Shown: positions 54,854 through 63,998 of the stretch, in pieces
Numbering within the stretch: position 1 is the first letter of the stretch
How the letters are laid out: every line of letters begins with the position of its first letter
NCBI GenBank assembly: GCA_003249225.1
Contig: QKJQ01000024.1
Coordinates: 1-64,000, forward strand
Length of the DNA stretch: 64,000 nt
Direction: 5' to 3'
Source of the DNA: Clostridia bacterium
Lineage (GTDB): Bacteria; Bacillota; Clostridia; Lachnospirales; Lachnospiraceae
The notes under the pieces: generated by a model
What the model was told of the DNA's origin: nothing
The model's database searches: none
The model's input: the letters and a program-made list of their open reading frames with translations, nothing else
Made by a program: the position numbers and the translations under genes

Positions 54854-55621
54854 ATGAAGATTGAGAAGATCAGTGAAACACAAATCCGATGCACACTCAA
54901 TCGTGACGATTTGCTTGATCGGCAGCTGCGACTCAGTGAACTTGCTTATGGCAGTGACAAAGCAAAAGCATTGTTTCAGGACATGATGCGTCAGGCGAAT
55001 AGTGAATTCGGATTCGAAGCAGATGACATTCCACTTATGATTGAAGCAATTCCGGTATCACCCGAATGTTTGGTATTAATTGTTACAAAAATTGAAGAAC
55101 CTGAAGAATTAGATACTAGGTTTTCGAATTTTACTCCATACAACGGAAAAGAATCCGATGATGACAACGAAGAACATTCTTACGCAGATGAAATTATCAA
55201 TCGTTTTGAGCGAATTGAAGAGATTCTTGGTAAGAAGAACAAACCATCCGATAAGTCTCACCCCTCAATTGATGAGGACGAAATAGATGAACCTGCGACC
55301 GCTTCAGATTTTGTTTCCGTTCAGTCGGCTTTGGCAAAAGTTTATGCATTCCGGTCTATGAAGGAATTACGTTCCTTAGCAGCAATTATAACTCCTTTTT
55401 ATACTGGCAAGAACACACTTTACAAGAATAAAAAGAACAACCAGTATTATTTAGTTATATACATGTCAGGACATTCACCTGAAGAGTTTAATAAGATTTG
55501 TAATATTATTACCGAATATGGCCGGCCGGAACGAACAAACTACGCAACCGTGTCATACTACGATGAGCATTACGATTTGATCGTAACAGACAATGCAATA
55601 CAGCATCTGGCAAAGCTTTAA
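54854..55621 (+). CDS. mecA: MecA-type adaptor protein
   Basis: A 255-residue adaptor that delivers substrates to ClpC/ClpP. The N-terminal substrate-binding part (1-80: MKIEKISETQIRCTLNRDDL, FGFEADDIPLMIEAIP) is followed by an acidic linker (about 90-140) and the C-terminal Clp-binding domain (150-255). The start at 54854 has a GGAGGGTG site just after a strong promoter; the 45 codons before it overlap the promoter. Confidence 0.93.
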   Translation: MKIEKISETQIRCTLNRDDLLDRQLRLSELAYGSDKAKALFQDMMRQANSEFGFEADDIPLMIEAIPVSPECLVLIVTKIEEPEELDTRFSNFTPYNGKESDDDNEEHSYADEIINRFERIEEILGKKNKPSDKSHPSIDEDEIDEPATASDFVSVQSALAKVYAFRSMKELRSLAAIITPFYTGKNTLYKNKKNNQYYLVIYMSGHSPEEFNKICNIITEYGRPERTNYATVSYYDEHYDLIVTDNAIQHLAKL

Positions 55622-55642
55622 TCATTAACGAAGTGAATGAAC

Positions 55643-55673
55643 AGACCGGCATTGCCGCAAGGCATGCCGGTCT
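55643..55673 (+). terminator. Hairpin between mecA and the radical-SAM gene
   Basis: AGACCGGCAT (55643-55652) pairs perfectly with ATGCCGGTCT (55664-55673). The loop holds GCC-GCAA-GGC, a GNRA tetraloop stem. Only a short T-run follows, so it may be a partial terminator or a processing signal. Confidence 0.65.
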
Positions 55674-55701
55674 CTTAACGTTTAGAAAAGGGAGGGCTTC
55701 T

Positions 55702-57480
55702 ATGAAAATTCTGCTGACAGCGCTGAATGCAAAATACATCCATTCAAATCCTGCCATTTTTTCTCTCAAGAGCTATGCAGAGGAACATGGTATTTCTGTC
55801 GATATCATGGAATTTTCCATCAATCAGAGTCCTGACCTGATTTTACAGGAAATCTATGAACAGCACCCTGATTTTATAGGATTTTCCTGTTATATCTGGA
55901 ACATAAGTATGATGCGCATTCTGGTACAGGAATATCATAAGCTGGACCCTTTGACCGCACTCTGGCTTGGCGGTCCGGAAGTAAGCCATGCTCCGGTCGA
56001 AGTAATGAACGAACTTCCTGAACTTACAGGAATTATGTACGGGGAAGGGGAAATCAGTTTCTTTAATGTACTAAACGCCTATCTTTCCTCATCGGAACAT
56101 AAGTCCGTAACGAACGCTTCTGAGAGACCATTTTACGATACTGACTGCATACCTGTTCTGTCCGGTGTTAAAGGAATCGTTTACCGCAACCCGCAGAATG
56201 GGCAGATCATTACCAATGACCCGCAGCCTCTTACTGATTTTTCTGCTCTTCCTTTTCTCTATAAGCAGGAAATGGATCTGCACAGCTTTACGAACCGTAT
56301 TGTTTACTATGAGTCTGCAAGAGGCTGTCCTTTCCAGTGCAGCTACTGCCTTTCTTCCATTGATAAAACAACACGAGTCCGTGATACAGCACGGGTAACA
56401 AAAGAACTGCAGCACTTTCTTGACTTACATGTCCCACAGGTCAAATTCATTGACCGGACCTTTAATTTTAACAGGTCCCGTGCTATGGAAATCTGGCACT
56501 ACCTTATCGAACACGACAATCAGGTAACGAATTTTCATTTTGAAATTAAAGGAGATCTTCTCGATGATGAACAGCTGGCATTGCTTCGCCAGGCTCGTCC
56601 GGGTCTTTTTCAGTTTGAGATTGGTGTTCAGACAACGAACCCGGATACAATTAAAGCGATTCGAAGAGCAACTGATCTGAAAAAGCTGCAGCACGTTGTC
56701 TCTGTTCTTCGAAAGGATTATCGAATCCATCTTCATCTTGATCTGATAGCCGGACTCCCTTATGAAGATCTTGCTTCTTTTGCCACGTCTTTTCACGAGG
56801 TATATCTGATGCAGCCTCACCAGCTTCAGCTGGGATTTTTAAAGGTTCTTCAAGGCTCCCTCATGCATGAACAGGCTAAAGAATTTGGTATTATATCAAA
56901 AAGTTATCCACCCTATGAGGTCATGAAGACTGCCTGGCTGTCATATGACGATGTCATACATCTGAAGTTGATCGAAGAGATGGTGGAAGTGTATTTTAAC
57001 AGCGGACAGTTCACCTACAGCCTTCAATACCTGGAACATTTCTTTGCGACCTCGTATGATATGTTTAAAGAACTTGCTGCATTTTACAAACGCAATGGAG
57101 TACATCAGCTGCAGCACGCCAGAATAAAACGCTATGAGCTGCTGCTCGAGTGCATGGAATGTTATTCAAATGAATGTGAGGTCGAAGAGTCCTTGTTCTC
57201 CGGCTTTTCTCTTCCACTTTTTAAGGAACTTCTTACACTGGATGCCTACCTTCGGGAAAATATGAAAAGCCGACCAAAGTTTTCAGGTCCCGTTGTGTTT
57301 TATGAAAGAGACAAATCGTCTAGAATAAAAGAGACACAGCAGACACATTCCGAGCAATTTTCCTTTATGCTTTTGGAAAGTGCAAAGACCGGTATAGCGA
57401 TACCTGAAACCAGAACATACCTCTTTGATTACCGCAGCCGCAGTCCCATGACGAATAATGCTGCATTTACCATTCTGTGA
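55702..57480 (+). CDS. B12-binding radical-SAM protein (DUF4080 family)
   Basis: A 592-residue protein. The N-terminal cobalamin-binding fold (1-140) is followed by a radical-SAM domain with the CPFQCSYC cluster (C209, C213, C216), then the DUF4080 region (about 375-590). Its reaction is unknown; the family is common in Clostridia. The start at 55702 follows GGGAGGG. It lies 80 bp after mecA, across a hairpin. Confidence 0.87.
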   Translation: MKILLTALNAKYIHSNPAIFSLKSYAEEHGISVDIMEFSINQSPDLILQEIYEQHPDFIGFSCYIWNISMMRILVQEYHKLDPLTALWLGGPEVSHAPVEVMNELPELTGIMYGEGEISFFNVLNAYLSSSEHKSVTNASERPFYDTDCIPVLSGVKGIVYRNPQNGQIITNDPQPLTDFSALPFLYKQEMDLHSFTNRIVYYESARGCPFQCSYCLSSIDKTTRVRDTARVTKELQHFLDLHVPQVKFIDRTFNFNRSRAMEIWHYLIEHDNQVTNFHFEIKGDLLDDEQLALLRQARPGLFQFEIGVQTTNPDTIKAIRRATDLKKLQHVVSVLRKDYRIHLHLDLIAGLPYEDLASFATSFHEVYLMQPHQLQLGFLKVLQGSLMHEQAKEFGIISKSYPPYEVMKTAWLSYDDVIHLKLIEEMVEVYFNSGQFTYSLQYLEHFFATSYDMFKELAAFYKRNGVHQLQHARIKRYELLLECMECYSNECEVEESLFSGFSLPLFKELLTLDAYLRENMKSRPKFSGPVVFYERDKSSRIKETQQTHSEQFSFMLLESAKTGIAIPETRTYLFDYRSRSPMTNNAAFTIL

Positions 57481-57483
57481 TAC

Positions 57484-57575
57484 CAAAATAAGAAGCAATA
57501 CAGCTGAGTTCAAAATAAGAACACGCAATTGAGGTCAAAATAAAAAGCAATACAGCTTAGTTCAAATAAGAAGCA
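57484..57575. repeat. Degenerate 26-nt tandem repeats
   Basis: About 3.5 units starting CAAAATAAGAA at 57484, 57511, 57536 and 57563 (periods 25-27). Units 1 and 3 are nearly identical. They lie between the radical-SAM gene and its terminator. Confidence 0.7.
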
Positions 57576-57623
57576 AAAAACAGGGGCAAAAAATCATCTT
57601 GAATGGTTTTTGCCCCTGTTTTT
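57576..57623. terminator. Strong bidirectional terminator
   Basis: AAAAACAGGGGCAAAAA (57576-57592) pairs exactly with TTTTTGCCCCTGTTTTT (57607-57623). It serves the convergent radical-SAM and DUF1858 genes. Confidence 0.92.
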
Positions 57624-57689
57624 CTGGATTCTTATTTACTGATTGACTTACGTCTTACATACAATAAGTTGTCTAACAGACAATAATCC

Positions 57690-57890
57690 TTATTCTGCTG
57701 CTAAAAAAGTGTTGATCTTATCAACAAGTTCATCTGCTGAAATTCCATGAACCATAGCTGCTTCTTCAATGGATTCACCCTGAGCTGAAGGACAGCCAAG
57801 GCAATGCATACCTGCATCAAGAAGAATCGGGATGATTCCCTGATCTACACGGATGATCTGTCCGATTGTCATATCTTTTGTAATCTGCAT
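57690..57890 (-). CDS. DUF1858 domain protein
   Basis: A 66-residue protein with the DUF1858 pattern ([34 protein letters not shown]), including the CLGC cysteine pair (C30, C33). The domain often occurs beside hybrid-cluster or Fe-S proteins, and a ferredoxin gene lies divergently upstream. A metal or redox role is likely but unproven. Confidence 0.88.
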   Translation of the reverse strand: MQITKDMTIGQIIRVDQGIIPILLDAGMHCLGCPSAQGESIEEAAMVHGISADELVDKINTFLAAE

Positions 57891-57932
57891 TGTTATTTTC
57901 TCCTTCCTTTGATTCCTTGCTTATTGGCAAAC

Positions 57933-57961
57933 ATTATATCGAAATATTTGAATTTCGTCAA
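57933..57961 (-). promoter_or_regulatory. Promoter of the DUF1858 gene
   Basis: On the minus strand TTGACG (57956-57961) and a consensus TATAAT (57933-57938) are 17 bp apart. Confidence 0.75.
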
Positions 57962-58052
57962 GCGAACCGTAACTTTGACGTAAATTTAACATAATTCAAA
58001 GAAATATAACGTAAGACTTTCTTTTCTTTACTTTTTCCTGCTAAATTTGCAC

Positions 58053-58081
58053 TTGTTTTCTCTGCGTTTTTCATGTAAAAT
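58053..58081 (+). promoter_or_regulatory. Promoter of the ferredoxin gene
   Basis: TTGTTT (58053-58058) and TAAAAT (58076-58081) are 17 bp apart, about 32 bp upstream of the ATG. Confidence 0.6.
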
Positions 58082-58112
58082 GGATACCATCACAGGAAGG
58101 AGGATTAATGAT

Positions 58113-58280
58113 ATGGCATATAAAATTACTGACGGATGCATCAGCTGTGGCGCTTGTGCTTCTGAATGTCCTGTTGGCGCTATTTCCGAAGGAGAAGATC
58201 ATTACGTAATCGACGCAGATGCATGTCTGGATTGTGGTTCATGCGCACCTGTATGTCCTACAGATTCCATCGAAGCGTAA
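58113..58280 (+). CDS. Ferredoxin, 2[4Fe-4S] clostridial type
   Basis: A 55-residue electron carrier with two cluster motifs, CISCGACASECP and CLDCGSCAPVCP. The ATG at 58113 follows AGGAGG, and the size matches clostridial ferredoxins. It probably serves as an electron carrier for fermentation enzymes and hydrogenase. Confidence 0.95.
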   Translation: MAYKITDGCISCGACASECPVGAISEGEDHYVIDADACLDCGSCAPVCPTDSIEA

Positions 58281-58340
58281 GCTGATTTAACTTCTCGCAA
58301 CCAGATTCAATTGAATTCTGACGCTACGAACAATTAACAG

Positions 58341-58371
58341 GTCGGATGCTACGGCATCCGGCTTGTTTTTG
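58341..58371 (+). terminator. Terminator after ferredoxin
   Basis: GTCGGATGC pairs with GCATCCGGC (one G-U), followed by TTGTTTTTG. Confidence 0.85.
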
Positions 58372-58493
58372 TATTCGAATTATGTTAAAAATAATAATAG
58401 ATACCAGGAGCATTCAATCACTGGCTCCTTACCATCCTATAAAGCTGATTTTATTTTCACCTTACAGAACGAGGTACAGAAACGGGGAAAACT

Positions 58494-59762
58494 ATGAAGA
58501 TAAACATGCCTGAAAATGTAACGTTCATCATCGAACGGCTTATTGAAAACGGGTACGAAGCCTATGCCGTTGGTGGCTGCGTCCGTGATGTCATGCTTGG
58601 CCGCGAACCGGAGGACTGGGACATAACAACAGGTGCTTCTCCTTATGAAGTAAAAAAACTATTCAAAAGAACGGTCGATACCGGGATTAAGCATGGTACT
58701 GTAACCGTAATGATTGAAAAAGAAAGCTATGAAGTAACGACCTTCCGCATTGATGGTGTCTATGAGAACTTCAGACATCCAAAGGAGGTTTCTTTCACGA
58801 CCTCTTTATCAGAAGATTTAATGCGACGGGATTTTACCATTAATGCTATGGCGTATAATCATACCGTCGGATATGTCGATATATTTGGTGGCAGAGAGGA
58901 TTTGAATACAAAAATCATCCGATGCGTGCGTGACCCGCTGTTACGTTTTAACGAAGATGCTCTTCGAATCCTGCGTGCCTTCCGTTTCAGTGCGCAGCTT
59001 GGATTTACAATTGAGGAAAATACACTTTCCGCCGCAAAGAGTCTGGCTACTGCATTGCAGAATATCAGTTCCGAACGAATTCGTGAAGAGCTGAACAAAC
59101 TTTTACTCTCCGCTTATCCGGAACGTCTTCTGGAAGCTTTTCATGCCGGAATTCTTGCAGTAATCCTTCCGGAAGCCGATGCATTCTGTCATACCACGAA
59201 CGGTGAGGAACGGTTACGTCAGACCCTTCTATCCTTTTCAAAATTCTCTGACAGACCAGCCAGAGAATGCCAGATTCTTTGCTGGGCACTGTTCCTGCAG
59301 ACGATAACAGAAAACCAGGATAACGAAGTAAGATATGACCTGTCAAAAAATATAACCAGACGGCTGAAATTTGATAACGAGACCATTTACTATGTCAGCA
59401 AGCTGGTGTTTTATAGTACCTATGAATTAAAATCAGATGAAGTGAGCATCCGCACCGCCATGTCAGAAATGGAAGAATGTATTTATGATTACTATCTGGA
59501 GATGCTTTCTGTGAAAGAAGACGTCAATTACCTGAAAGCTCTCCGGGAAATGACTTATAAGATACGATCTGTTCCTTACTGTGTGACGCTGAAACAATTA
59601 GCGGTTAAAGGAAATGACCTGATTGCCATCGGCTGCTCTCCGGGAAAGGAGCTGGGACATTTATTGCAGCAACTGCTTTCTGAAGTCCTGATACACCCGG
59701 AACTAAACACAAAACCACAGCTCCTGGCACTGTCCGCCCGAACGATTTCAAAAAACAAGTAA
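58494..59762 (+). CDS. cca: CCA tRNA nucleotidyltransferase
   Basis: A 422-residue class II nucleotidyltransferase that adds CCA to tRNA 3' ends. The catalytic loop reads YAVGGCVRDVMLGREPEDWDITT (about 21-45), followed by RRDFTINAMAYN and the RNA-binding signature EDALRILRAFRFSAQLGF. It is needed here since the tRNA-Leu in the window lacks an encoded CCA. The start follows ACGGGGA-type sequence. Confidence 0.92.
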   Translation: MKINMPENVTFIIERLIENGYEAYAVGGCVRDVMLGREPEDWDITTGASPYEVKKLFKRTVDTGIKHGTVTVMIEKESYEVTTFRIDGVYENFRHPKEVSFTTSLSEDLMRRDFTINAMAYNHTVGYVDIFGGREDLNTKIIRCVRDPLLRFNEDALRILRAFRFSAQLGFTIEENTLSAAKSLATALQNISSERIREELNKLLLSAYPERLLEAFHAGILAVILPEADAFCHTTNGEERLRQTLLSFSKFSDRPARECQILCWALFLQTITENQDNEVRYDLSKNITRRLKFDNETIYYVSKLVFYSTYELKSDEVSIRTAMSEMEECIYDYYLEMLSVKEDVNYLKALREMTYKIRSVPYCVTLKQLAVKGNDLIAIGCSPGKELGHLLQQLLSEVLIHPELNTKPQLLALSARTISKNK

Positions 59763-59915
59763 CCAGTCTTTTCATTATATAAATGTAATTAAAAGCAGCA
59801 TCCTGCCTGGATGTTTGAAAGATTTCAATGCCTCTTTCACGAACAAGTTCGTGTCTCATGCCCCTTTGACCGCTAACTTGCTATGCACTGAAAAGCAGTG
59901 CAGAAATGGAGAAAA

Positions 59916-61493
59916 ATGAAGAATTCCCTTCGCAACACAAAAATCATAGTATTCAGCAGCATTGTAATTGGTATCCTAATCATAACTATGGTCATTTTTG
60001 CCTCCCTTGACAAAGAGACGAGCGACGAGCTAACTCCTGAATTGACTGAAACCCCGGTACCGACCGAAGTTTTGACTGCCAATTATCCAGAAAATGCGCA
60101 GACAGCGACTGTATTGGTCATCTATGTGGATACCGTGAATCAGACTTTTACCTTCTATGATCCCAATAAAGATGAAGCCTTTTTACTCAACTATAATAAT
60201 ACAACCAATCTGATGAATAAATTCGGGCAGATCATTACCGCCGCTCAGGTCTCTACCGGTGATATAACCGATCTTGTTTATGATTCCCAGACATCTGAGC
60301 TATATGAGCTGCAGTTCTCAGATGATTACTGGGAGTATGACAGTGTCATTGCTCCCGATATAAACACAAACAAAAATATACTGAACATCAACAATATAAA
60401 TTATCGTTGCAGCAATGATGTTATTGTCAACAGCAACGGCGATCTCTATACACTGGCGGAACTCTATACCATAGATAAAGTAAATATACGTGGTGTTGGT
60501 GAACGAGTCTTTATAATTGATATTATAAACGGTCACGGGTCGGTCGCTTTTATTAACGAAGATGAATTCATAGGCGGAAGTCTATATCTTAATGAAGATT
60601 TTGCCGGACAGGTAACAGAAAATATGACGGTATACTTACCGGAAGGAACCTATGATATAACAATTGCCAATGGTGAACTGAGTGGTACACGCACTCTTAC
60701 CATTGACCGGTTCGGAACCGCTGTATTTGACGCTTCGGAATTCGGGACTCCTGTCTACGAGACAGGAACCGTTGATTTTACTATATCACCGGAAGGCGCA
60801 GATCTATATGTTGATGATTCTTATGAATTCTATCAGACAGGTCTCGATCTTACTTATGGAGAACATGTTGTTGAAGTGTCATTGGGTGGTTATGTCACCT
60901 GGACCGGAACTATAGAGGTATCAAAGGACTATAGCAGCATACAGATTTCACTTGCAGAAGGAACTGTCACGACCGATGGAGACGCAACGGCTTCTCTGGA
61001 TGATACTTCCACTGATACCTCTTCCAATACATCCACAAACAGCGGAGAGGACGCCACGGAGAATACAGATGGTTCGAGTGATACAAGCGGTAACGAAGAC
61101 AGCACCTCCGATGATACCGTGACAGAACCAGAAGACAGCACTCAAGATGATACCGATTCCGAAGAATCGAACAACGATTCCACCGATGAGGGCCAGGATT
61201 CCACCGACGATACTGATGACGCTAACGACACGACGGATACTTCTGTAAACTCAGGTACAACCACTACGGCTACGATCAAATGGTTTGCCAGCGCATCCGT
61301 TATGATCGATGATATATACGTCGGCACTACCGACAGCGATGGTGAATTATCGGTTGAAGTAACGTATGGTTCTCATCAGATCTATCTGCTTATCGGCACG
61401 GTCAGTGTTCCATATCAAATCGATATTGAATCTGCAAATCCAGTCCTTAGTTTCCCAACCAATATATCGGCGGAAGGACTTTACTCCAACTAA
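59916..61493 (+). CDS. Membrane-anchored PEGA-type protein with acidic Ser/Thr linker
   Basis: A 525-residue protein. A basic N-terminus and helix (about 8-30) are followed by a beta-rich domain (50-200) and PEGA-like repeats (about 205-350: YLPEGTYDITIANG, LDLTYGEHVVEVSLGGYVTW). A Ser/Thr/Asp/Glu-rich linker (about 355-455) leads to a final PEGA-like unit (about 460-525: VEVTYGSHQIYLLIG). PEGA domains are thought to bind surface polymers or act in assembly. The start at 59916 has TGGAGA. Function unknown. Confidence 0.72.
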   Translation: MKNSLRNTKIIVFSSIVIGILIITMVIFASLDKETSDELTPELTETPVPTEVLTANYPENAQTATVLVIYVDTVNQTFTFYDPNKDEAFLLNYNNTTNLMNKFGQIITAAQVSTGDITDLVYDSQTSELYELQFSDDYWEYDSVIAPDINTNKNILNINNINYRCSNDVIVNSNGDLYTLAELYTIDKVNIRGVGERVFIIDIINGHGSVAFINEDEFIGGSLYLNEDFAGQVTENMTVYLPEGTYDITIANGELSGTRTLTIDRFGTAVFDASEFGTPVYETGTVDFTISPEGADLYVDDSYEFYQTGLDLTYGEHVVEVSLGGYVTWTGTIEVSKDYSSIQISLAEGTVTTDGDATASLDDTSTDTSSNTSTNSGEDATENTDGSSDTSGNEDSTSDDTVTEPEDSTQDDTDSEESNNDSTDEGQDSTDDTDDANDTTDTSVNSGTTTTATIKWFASASVMIDDIYVGTTDSDGELSVEVTYGSHQIYLLIGTVSVPYQIDIESANPVLSFPTNISAEGLYSN

Positions 61494-61497
61494 AAGG

Positions 61498-61556
61498 AAA
61501 GGAAGAAATACTTTGTCCCAGCATAACGCTGACAAAAGATTTCTTCCTTCTTTTTG
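61498..61556. terminator. Terminator between the PEGA-type gene and dnaB
   Basis: AAAGGAAGAAAT (61498-61509) pairs with ATTTCTTCCTT (from 61539), with inner CAGC/GCTG and TTTGTC/GACAAA stems, followed by CTTTTTG. Confidence 0.85.
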
Positions 61557-61599
61557 CTTGTTTTCAGAAAAATCGTACCTCATCGCTTCAAGCGATGAT

Positions 61600-61656
61600 C
61601 ATCACTTCTGGCGTCGCTCATCACTTCTAGTACTGCTCATCACTTTTAGTGCTGAA
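61600..61656. repeat. Three 19-nt tandem repeats at the dnaB 3' end
   Basis: Units start CATCACTT at 61600, 61619 and 61638. The third overlaps the dnaB stop codon. A small hairpin ATCGCTT-C-AAGCGAT lies just before the first unit. Confidence 0.65.
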
Positions 61657-62974
61657 GATTATTGAATCTTGTGTATTCAAGCTGTGATTTTAATTCAACG
61701 GTTCCTGTCGGACCATTTCTTTGCTTACCAATAATGATCTCCGCAATCCCCTTCTTCTCTGAGTCATGATTGTAGTATTCATCACGGTATATGAACATTA
61801 CGACATCGGCATCCTGCTCGATGGCACCGGATTCACGAAGATCAGAAAGCATCGGACGCTTATCCGGTCTCTGTTCTACGGCACGGCTAAGCTGTGAACA
61901 GGCAAGTACCGGACATTTTAATTCACGCGCCAAAGCCTTTAATGAACGGGAAATGTCTGAGATCTCCTGCTGACGGCTTTCGCTCTTCTTACTGCCAGAC
62001 ATAAGCTGAAGGTAGTCAATGATGATCATGCCAAGATTATGCTCTAATTTATATTTACGACACTTTGAACGCATCTCTGAAATCGAGATACCCGGGGTGT
62101 CGTCTATGATCAGATTTGATTCACCGATCCTTCTCGCACTTTCCATAAGCTTTGCCCAGTGCTCATCGTTCAGATTACCGGTACGGATCAGCTGGGAATC
62201 TACTCTTGAGTTCATGGCAAGCATACGGTTTACCATCTGGACCTGTGACATTTCCAAACTAAAAATAGCGGTCGTTACATTCAGCTTCAGAACGGCGTGT
62301 TCGGCAATATTTAGAACAAATGCTGTCTTACCCATAGACGGACGCGCAGCAATCAGAACAAGGTCAGAAGGCTGAAATCCTGCGGTCTTATAATCAAGAT
62401 CATAGAATCCAGATGCAATACCGGTTACACCGCCTTTGTTTCCAGCTGCCGCCTCAATCGTATCAAGCGTTGCAATAACGACATCCTTTATACTGACAAA
62501 ATCACTGATGTTCCTTTTCTGAACGATATCAAAGATCTGCTTCTCTGTATCACCTAAGATGTCCTCAATGCGCTCCTTATCGAGATAACAGGCATTCGAT
62601 ATACCTTCTGTTGTTTTGATCAGTTTCCTAAGAAGCGACTTTTCCGATACAATGTTGGCATAATACTTAATATTAGCGGAAGTCGGAACCGCACGGATCA
62701 AATCACCTATAAATTCAAGACTGGCTACTTCCGGCGGTACGTCTTTTTCGCGCAGTCGATCCTGCAGCGTAACAAGATCGACCGGTTTGTCTTCGTTATA
62801 TAATTCGACCATAGCATCGAACAGAACGCCGTAACGGCGTTCATAGAAGTCTTCTGCTATGATCATTTCTGAGGCAGCAACAATCGCGTCACGATCCATA
62901 ATCATCGACCCGATAACAGATTGCTCTGCTTCTTCACTATGAGGTAATACTTTCTTTATAAATGCCTCATCCAT
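61646..62974 (-). CDS. dnaB: Replicative DNA helicase
   Basis: A 442-residue hexameric helicase of the replisome. The N-terminal DnaB domain reads PHSEEAEQSVIGSMIMD; the RecA-like core has Walker A ARPSMGKTAF, then SLEMSQ, IIIDYLQLMSG and the arginine-finger region IFRDEYY-like IYRDEYY. It lies 15 bp after rplI in the common rplI-dnaB order. Confidence 0.96.
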   Translation of the reverse strand: MDEAFIKKVLPHSEEAEQSVIGSMIMDRDAIVAASEMIIAEDFYERRYGVLFDAMVELYNEDKPVDLVTLQDRLREKDVPPEVASLEFIGDLIRAVPTSANIKYYANIVSEKSLLRKLIKTTEGISNACYLDKERIEDILGDTEKQIFDIVQKRNISDFVSIKDVVIATLDTIEAAAGNKGGVTGIASGFYDLDYKTAGFQPSDLVLIAARPSMGKTAFVLNIAEHAVLKLNVTTAIFSLEMSQVQMVNRMLAMNSRVDSQLIRTGNLNDEHWAKLMESARRIGESNLIIDDTPGISISEMRSKCRKYKLEHNLGMIIIDYLQLMSGSKKSESRQQEISDISRSLKALARELKCPVLACSQLSRAVEQRPDKRPMLSDLRESGAIEQDADVVMFIYRDEYYNHDSEKKGIAEIIIGKQRNGPTGTVELKSQLEYTRFNNLQH

Positions 62975-62989
62975 TTTACTGGTTCCTTC

Positions 62990-63436
62990 CTACAATCCTT
63001 CTACTTTTACCTTTAACAAAACGGTAACCTGCGGATGCAGCTTGACCGACACTTCATATTCTCCCGTGCTCTTGATCTGATCGGAAATGTTTATCTTCTT
63101 CTTATCGATCTCAAGCTGGTGCTGTTCCAATAATACAGTCGCGATCTCCTTGCTGGAAACAGAACCGAATACTTTTCCATTCTCACCGGTCTTTATCTTC
63201 AAGGTTACACCGATCTTCTTGATCTGTTCGCCAAGGATCTGTGCTTCCTTTAATATCTCCTGACGTTCTCTTTCTTCGTCTTCCCTCTGCTTTTTCAGGT
63301 CGGAAAGATTCTTCTTGGATGCTTCAATTCCAAGCTTCTTCGGTAATATGAAGTTCCTTGCGTACCCATCATTTACTTTAACGATCTCACCTTTTTTACC
63401 AAGTGCTTTTACATCCTGTAACAATATGACTTCCAT
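62990..63436 (-). CDS. rplI: Ribosomal protein bL9
   Basis: A 148-residue ribosomal protein. The signature is GEIVKVNDGYARNFILPKKLG near the N-terminus, followed by the long connecting helix (45-75) and the C-terminal domain. It starts one base after the gdpP-like stop. Confidence 0.97.
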   Translation of the reverse strand: MEVILLQDVKALGKKGEIVKVNDGYARNFILPKKLGIEASKKNLSDLKKQREDEERERQEILKEAQILGEQIKKIGVTLKIKTGENGKVFGSVSSKEIATVLLEQHQLEIDKKKINISDQIKSTGEYEVSVKLHPQVTVLLKVKVEGL

Positions 63437-63437
63437 T

Positions 63438-63998
63438 TTATGCTCCTTCTTTCTTCATTGTATTAAGAACACCTTTGACTTTTTCAATAGCCTCGCGCAG
63501 AGAACAATCTGTCAGCTGCGCTCCGGCTACGCTCATATGTCCACCGCCGCCGATCTTCTCCATGACCACCTGTACGTTCAGTTCATCGATGGAACGGGCA
63601 CTGATATAGATCTTGTCGTTGTATTCCGTAAACACAAAAGATGCTTTTATCTCTGTTATATTCAATAATTCATTTGCGACCTGTGCACACAGGACAGTCG
63701 GACTCTCCACTCCGGTATCATCCAGTACAGCAAAGGCATAATTATCAAGATAGATATCGGTCGAAGATACAGCCGATGCTTTTGCCATATATTCCAGTAA
63801 TTCTGTACGGAACATCTTACGGATTCTTGTAACATCCGCGCCGCTTCGTCTAAGATAGGCGGCTGCTTCAAAGGTTCTCACACCGGTCTTATTCAGGAAA
63901 TTATTCGTATCCATTACAATTCCGGCATACATGGCATCCGCTTCTGCCTGTCGCAGTCTAAGTCCTTCACTGATATACTGCAGAATCTCTGCGACCAT
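63438..63998 (-). CDS. GdpP-like DHH/DHHA1 cyclic-di-AMP phosphodiesterase, partial
   Basis: The 3' end of a gene that runs off the window. The visible 186 residues cover the end of the DHH domain (AMYAGIVMDTNNFLNKTGVRTFEAAAYLRRSGAD) and DHHA1 with its GGGGHMSVAGAQ motif. Together with the rplI-dnaB neighbours this is the gdpP position, so the full protein likely has N-terminal helices, PAS and degenerate GGDEF domains and hydrolyses c-di-AMP. Confidence 0.88.
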   Translation of the reverse strand: MVAEILQYISEGLRLRQAEADAMYAGIVMDTNNFLNKTGVRTFEAAAYLRRSGADVTRIRKMFRTELLEYMAKASAVSSTDIYLDNYAFAVLDDTGVESPTVLCAQVANELLNITEIKASFVFTEYNDKIYISARSIDELNVQVVMEKIGGGGHMSVAGAQLTDCSLREAIEKVKGVLNTMKKEGA

